From Rhodospirillales bacterium 24-66-33 (lineage in GTDB: Bacteria; Pseudomonadota; Alphaproteobacteria; Reyranellales; Reyranellaceae): a stretch of DNA of 64,000 nucleotides. The stretch lies in NCBI GenBank assembly GCA_002281855.1, contig NCHQ01000002.1, forward strand, positions 124,001-188,000, in the 5' to 3' direction. Under the pieces are notes generated by a model. The model was not told where the DNA came from, searched no databases, and saw only the letters and a program-made list of their open reading frames with translations. Shown here piece after piece: positions 63,033 through 64,000 of the stretch (positions are counted from its first letter, which is position 1; each line of letters begins with the position of its first letter). Both the position numbers and the translations under genes were made by a program.

Positions 63033-63767
63033 TCAGGCCGCCCGGCCCAGCAATTCACCCGACACGATCTTGCGCGGGCCCTCCGCCGTATCGAGCAGAA
63101 GCGCGCCTTCGCGGTCCAGCCCGGCGAAGCGGCCGCTCACCAGCCCCTCGCCCAGCCGAACGTCGATCTCGGCGCCCAGCGGTCCTGCCTTCGCGAGCCA
63201 TTCGCGGCGTACCGTCTCGAACCCGTCGCGGCGCCACTGCGCCAGCCGGGTCGCCAGTGCGCGCGTGAGGCCTTCCAGCGCCGCCTCGACGGTGCCCCCC
63301 AGAGCTGCCCCCGGGTAACGCATTTCAGGAAGCTGCGGCGCAAAGGTGACGTTCACGCCGATGCCGGCCACGACGTGCTCGACCCGCCCGTCCTGTCCTA
63401 TCGCGCTCTCCAGCAGGATGCCGGCGATCTTTCCGCCATCGACCAAAACGTCGTTGGGCCATTTCAGGCGCACGCTGCGATCCGCCGGCACGAGGTCGCC
63501 AACCGCGAGCGCAGCCACGAAACCCAGCTCGGCGGCGCGCGGCGCCTCGCAGGCGGGCCGCATGACCGTGGAACTGTAGAGATTGCCGACCGGCGACGCC
63601 CAGTTGCGGCCGCGGCGACCGCGACCGCCCGACTGCTCGCGCGCCCAGACGACGGTGCCCTCGGGGGCGCCGGCGTCGGCCAGGCGGGTGGCCTCGTCGC
63701 TGGTGCTGCCGACGCTCTGGAGCGCAACCAGCGTCCACCCGTCCGGGAGGACGGGCATCGGGGTCAC
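63033..63767 (-). CDS. birA: biotin--[acetyl-CoA-carboxylase] ligase
   Basis: The 244-residue protein has STSDEATRLADAGA, the biotinyl-AMP loop SGGRGRRGRNWASPVGNLY, VRLKWPNDVLVDGGKIAGIL with the catalytic Lys, and a C-terminal SH3-like domain (GLVSGRFAGLDREGALLL). It biotinylates the carboxylase carrier protein. There is no N-terminal helix-turn-helix, so it is not a repressor as in E. coli. Its ATG overlaps the nuoN stop. Confidence 0.94.
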   Translation of the reverse strand: MTPMPVLPDGWTLVALQSVGSTSDEATRLADAGAPEGTVVWAREQSGGRGRRGRNWASPVGNLYSSTVMRPACEAPRAAELGFVAALAVGDLVPADRSVRLKWPNDVLVDGGKIAGILLESAIGQDGRVEHVVAGIGVNVTFAPQLPEMRYPGAALGGTVEAALEGLTRALATRLAQWRRDGFETVRREWLAKAGPLGAEIDVRLGEGLVSGRFAGLDREGALLLDTAEGPRKIVSGELLGRAA

Positions 63768-64000
63768 TGGAACAGGCCCTTGGCAGCCGCTTCGGCGATC
63801 AGGCTGAGGGGCTGGGGAACCAGGGAAAAGATGGCGATCAGGAAGGCCGCTACCAGCGCCACCACGCGGTTGACGCCGAACGCCGGGCGGTCGATGGCCT
63901 CGGCCGGCTCGTCGAAGTACATCACCTTCACGATGCGCAGGTAGTAGTACGAGGCCACCACCGAAGCGAGCACGCCCAGCACCGCGGGGATGAACAGCTT
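63764..64000 (-). CDS. nuoN: NADH-quinone oxidoreductase subunit N, C-terminal part
   Basis: The last 78 residues are present: FIPAVLGVLASVVASYYYLRIV is the final antiporter-like region, followed by KVMYFDEPAEAID and a last membrane helix (VVALVAAFLIAIFSLVPQPL). YYYLRIVKVMYFD is the typical NuoN end. The rest lies beyond the window. It is the end of the nuo operon, and birA starts within its stop codon (ATGA), the usual alphaproteobacterial nuoN-birA linkage. Confidence 0.88.
   Translation of the reverse strand, partial: KLFIPAVLGVLASVVASYYYLRIVKVMYFDEPAEAIDRPAFGVNRVVALVAAFLIAIFSLVPQPLSLIAEAAAKGLFQ

Overview
The window is a GC-rich chromosomal segment from an alphaproteobacterium. The main evidence is gene order. 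One block runs nuoN-birA-coaX-rnj-mce-DUF1467-proS-lolC/E-lolD-dnaE. A second runs rpsB-tsf-pyrH-frr-uppS-cdsA-dxr-rseP-bamA-fabZ. A third runs trpG..trpD-trpC-moaC-moeA..lexA-comEC-gltX..gltA. Other signs agree: a direct-repeat (GAAC-N7-GAAC) SOS box at lexA and a short ProRS without an editing insertion. Bug/TctC-type receptors and acyl-CoA dehydrogenases in the accessory part would fit a soil or water member of Rhodospirillales/Hyphomicrobiales (Reyranella-like is a guess, not shown).

Region 1 (about 1-19.7 kb) is accessory metabolism with frequent strand switches. It holds a truncated aldo/keto reductase, a MerR regulator fused to a P-loop domain behind a 19-bp-spacer promoter, an SGNH-like protein, two tandem acyl-CoA dehydrogenases, a FAD oxidoreductase, an alpha/beta hydrolase, a GST, a Bug receptor, an EthD-like protein, an amidase, a gamma-glutamyltransferase-like enzyme, a YibQ-type deacetylase, a Pat-like ADP-forming CoA ligase fused to a GNAT domain, an EamA transporter and an acyl-CoA synthetase.

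Region 2 (19.8-30.4 kb) is the tryptophan/molybdopterin/SOS cluster. trpG is separated from trpD by about 4.6 kb carrying a Bug receptor, a marR-emrA-emrB efflux operon and a small HMA metal-binding protein. trpD-trpC-moaC are joined by ATGA overlaps. A palindromic repeat sits before moeA, and a methyltransferase gene sits between moeA and lexA. lexA has its own promoter, with the SOS box covering the -10.

Region 3 (30.4-38.4 kb) holds comEC, gltX, glnS, an EamA transporter, gltA and a 67-aa membrane protein closed by a strong terminator. Region 4 (38.4-49.1 kb) is the envelope/translation supercluster on the minus strand, running rpsB to fabZ and then gloA. The lipid A genes usually found here (lpxD, lpxA, lpxI, lpxB) are absent, which is the most striking gap in the window.

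Region 5 (49.1-64 kb) holds a frameshifted DUF72 gene, dnaE, a lolD ABC transporter with two tandem LolC/LolE-type permeases, proS, a purine permease, a candidate orphan small RNA, and the DUF1467-mce-rnj-coaX-birA-nuoN row cut by the window end. Five intergenic palindromic elements of about three families are scattered through the first 28 kb. No tRNA, rRNA, insertion sequence, CRISPR array or phage gene was recognised, and no gene-free stretch exceeds 300 bases.
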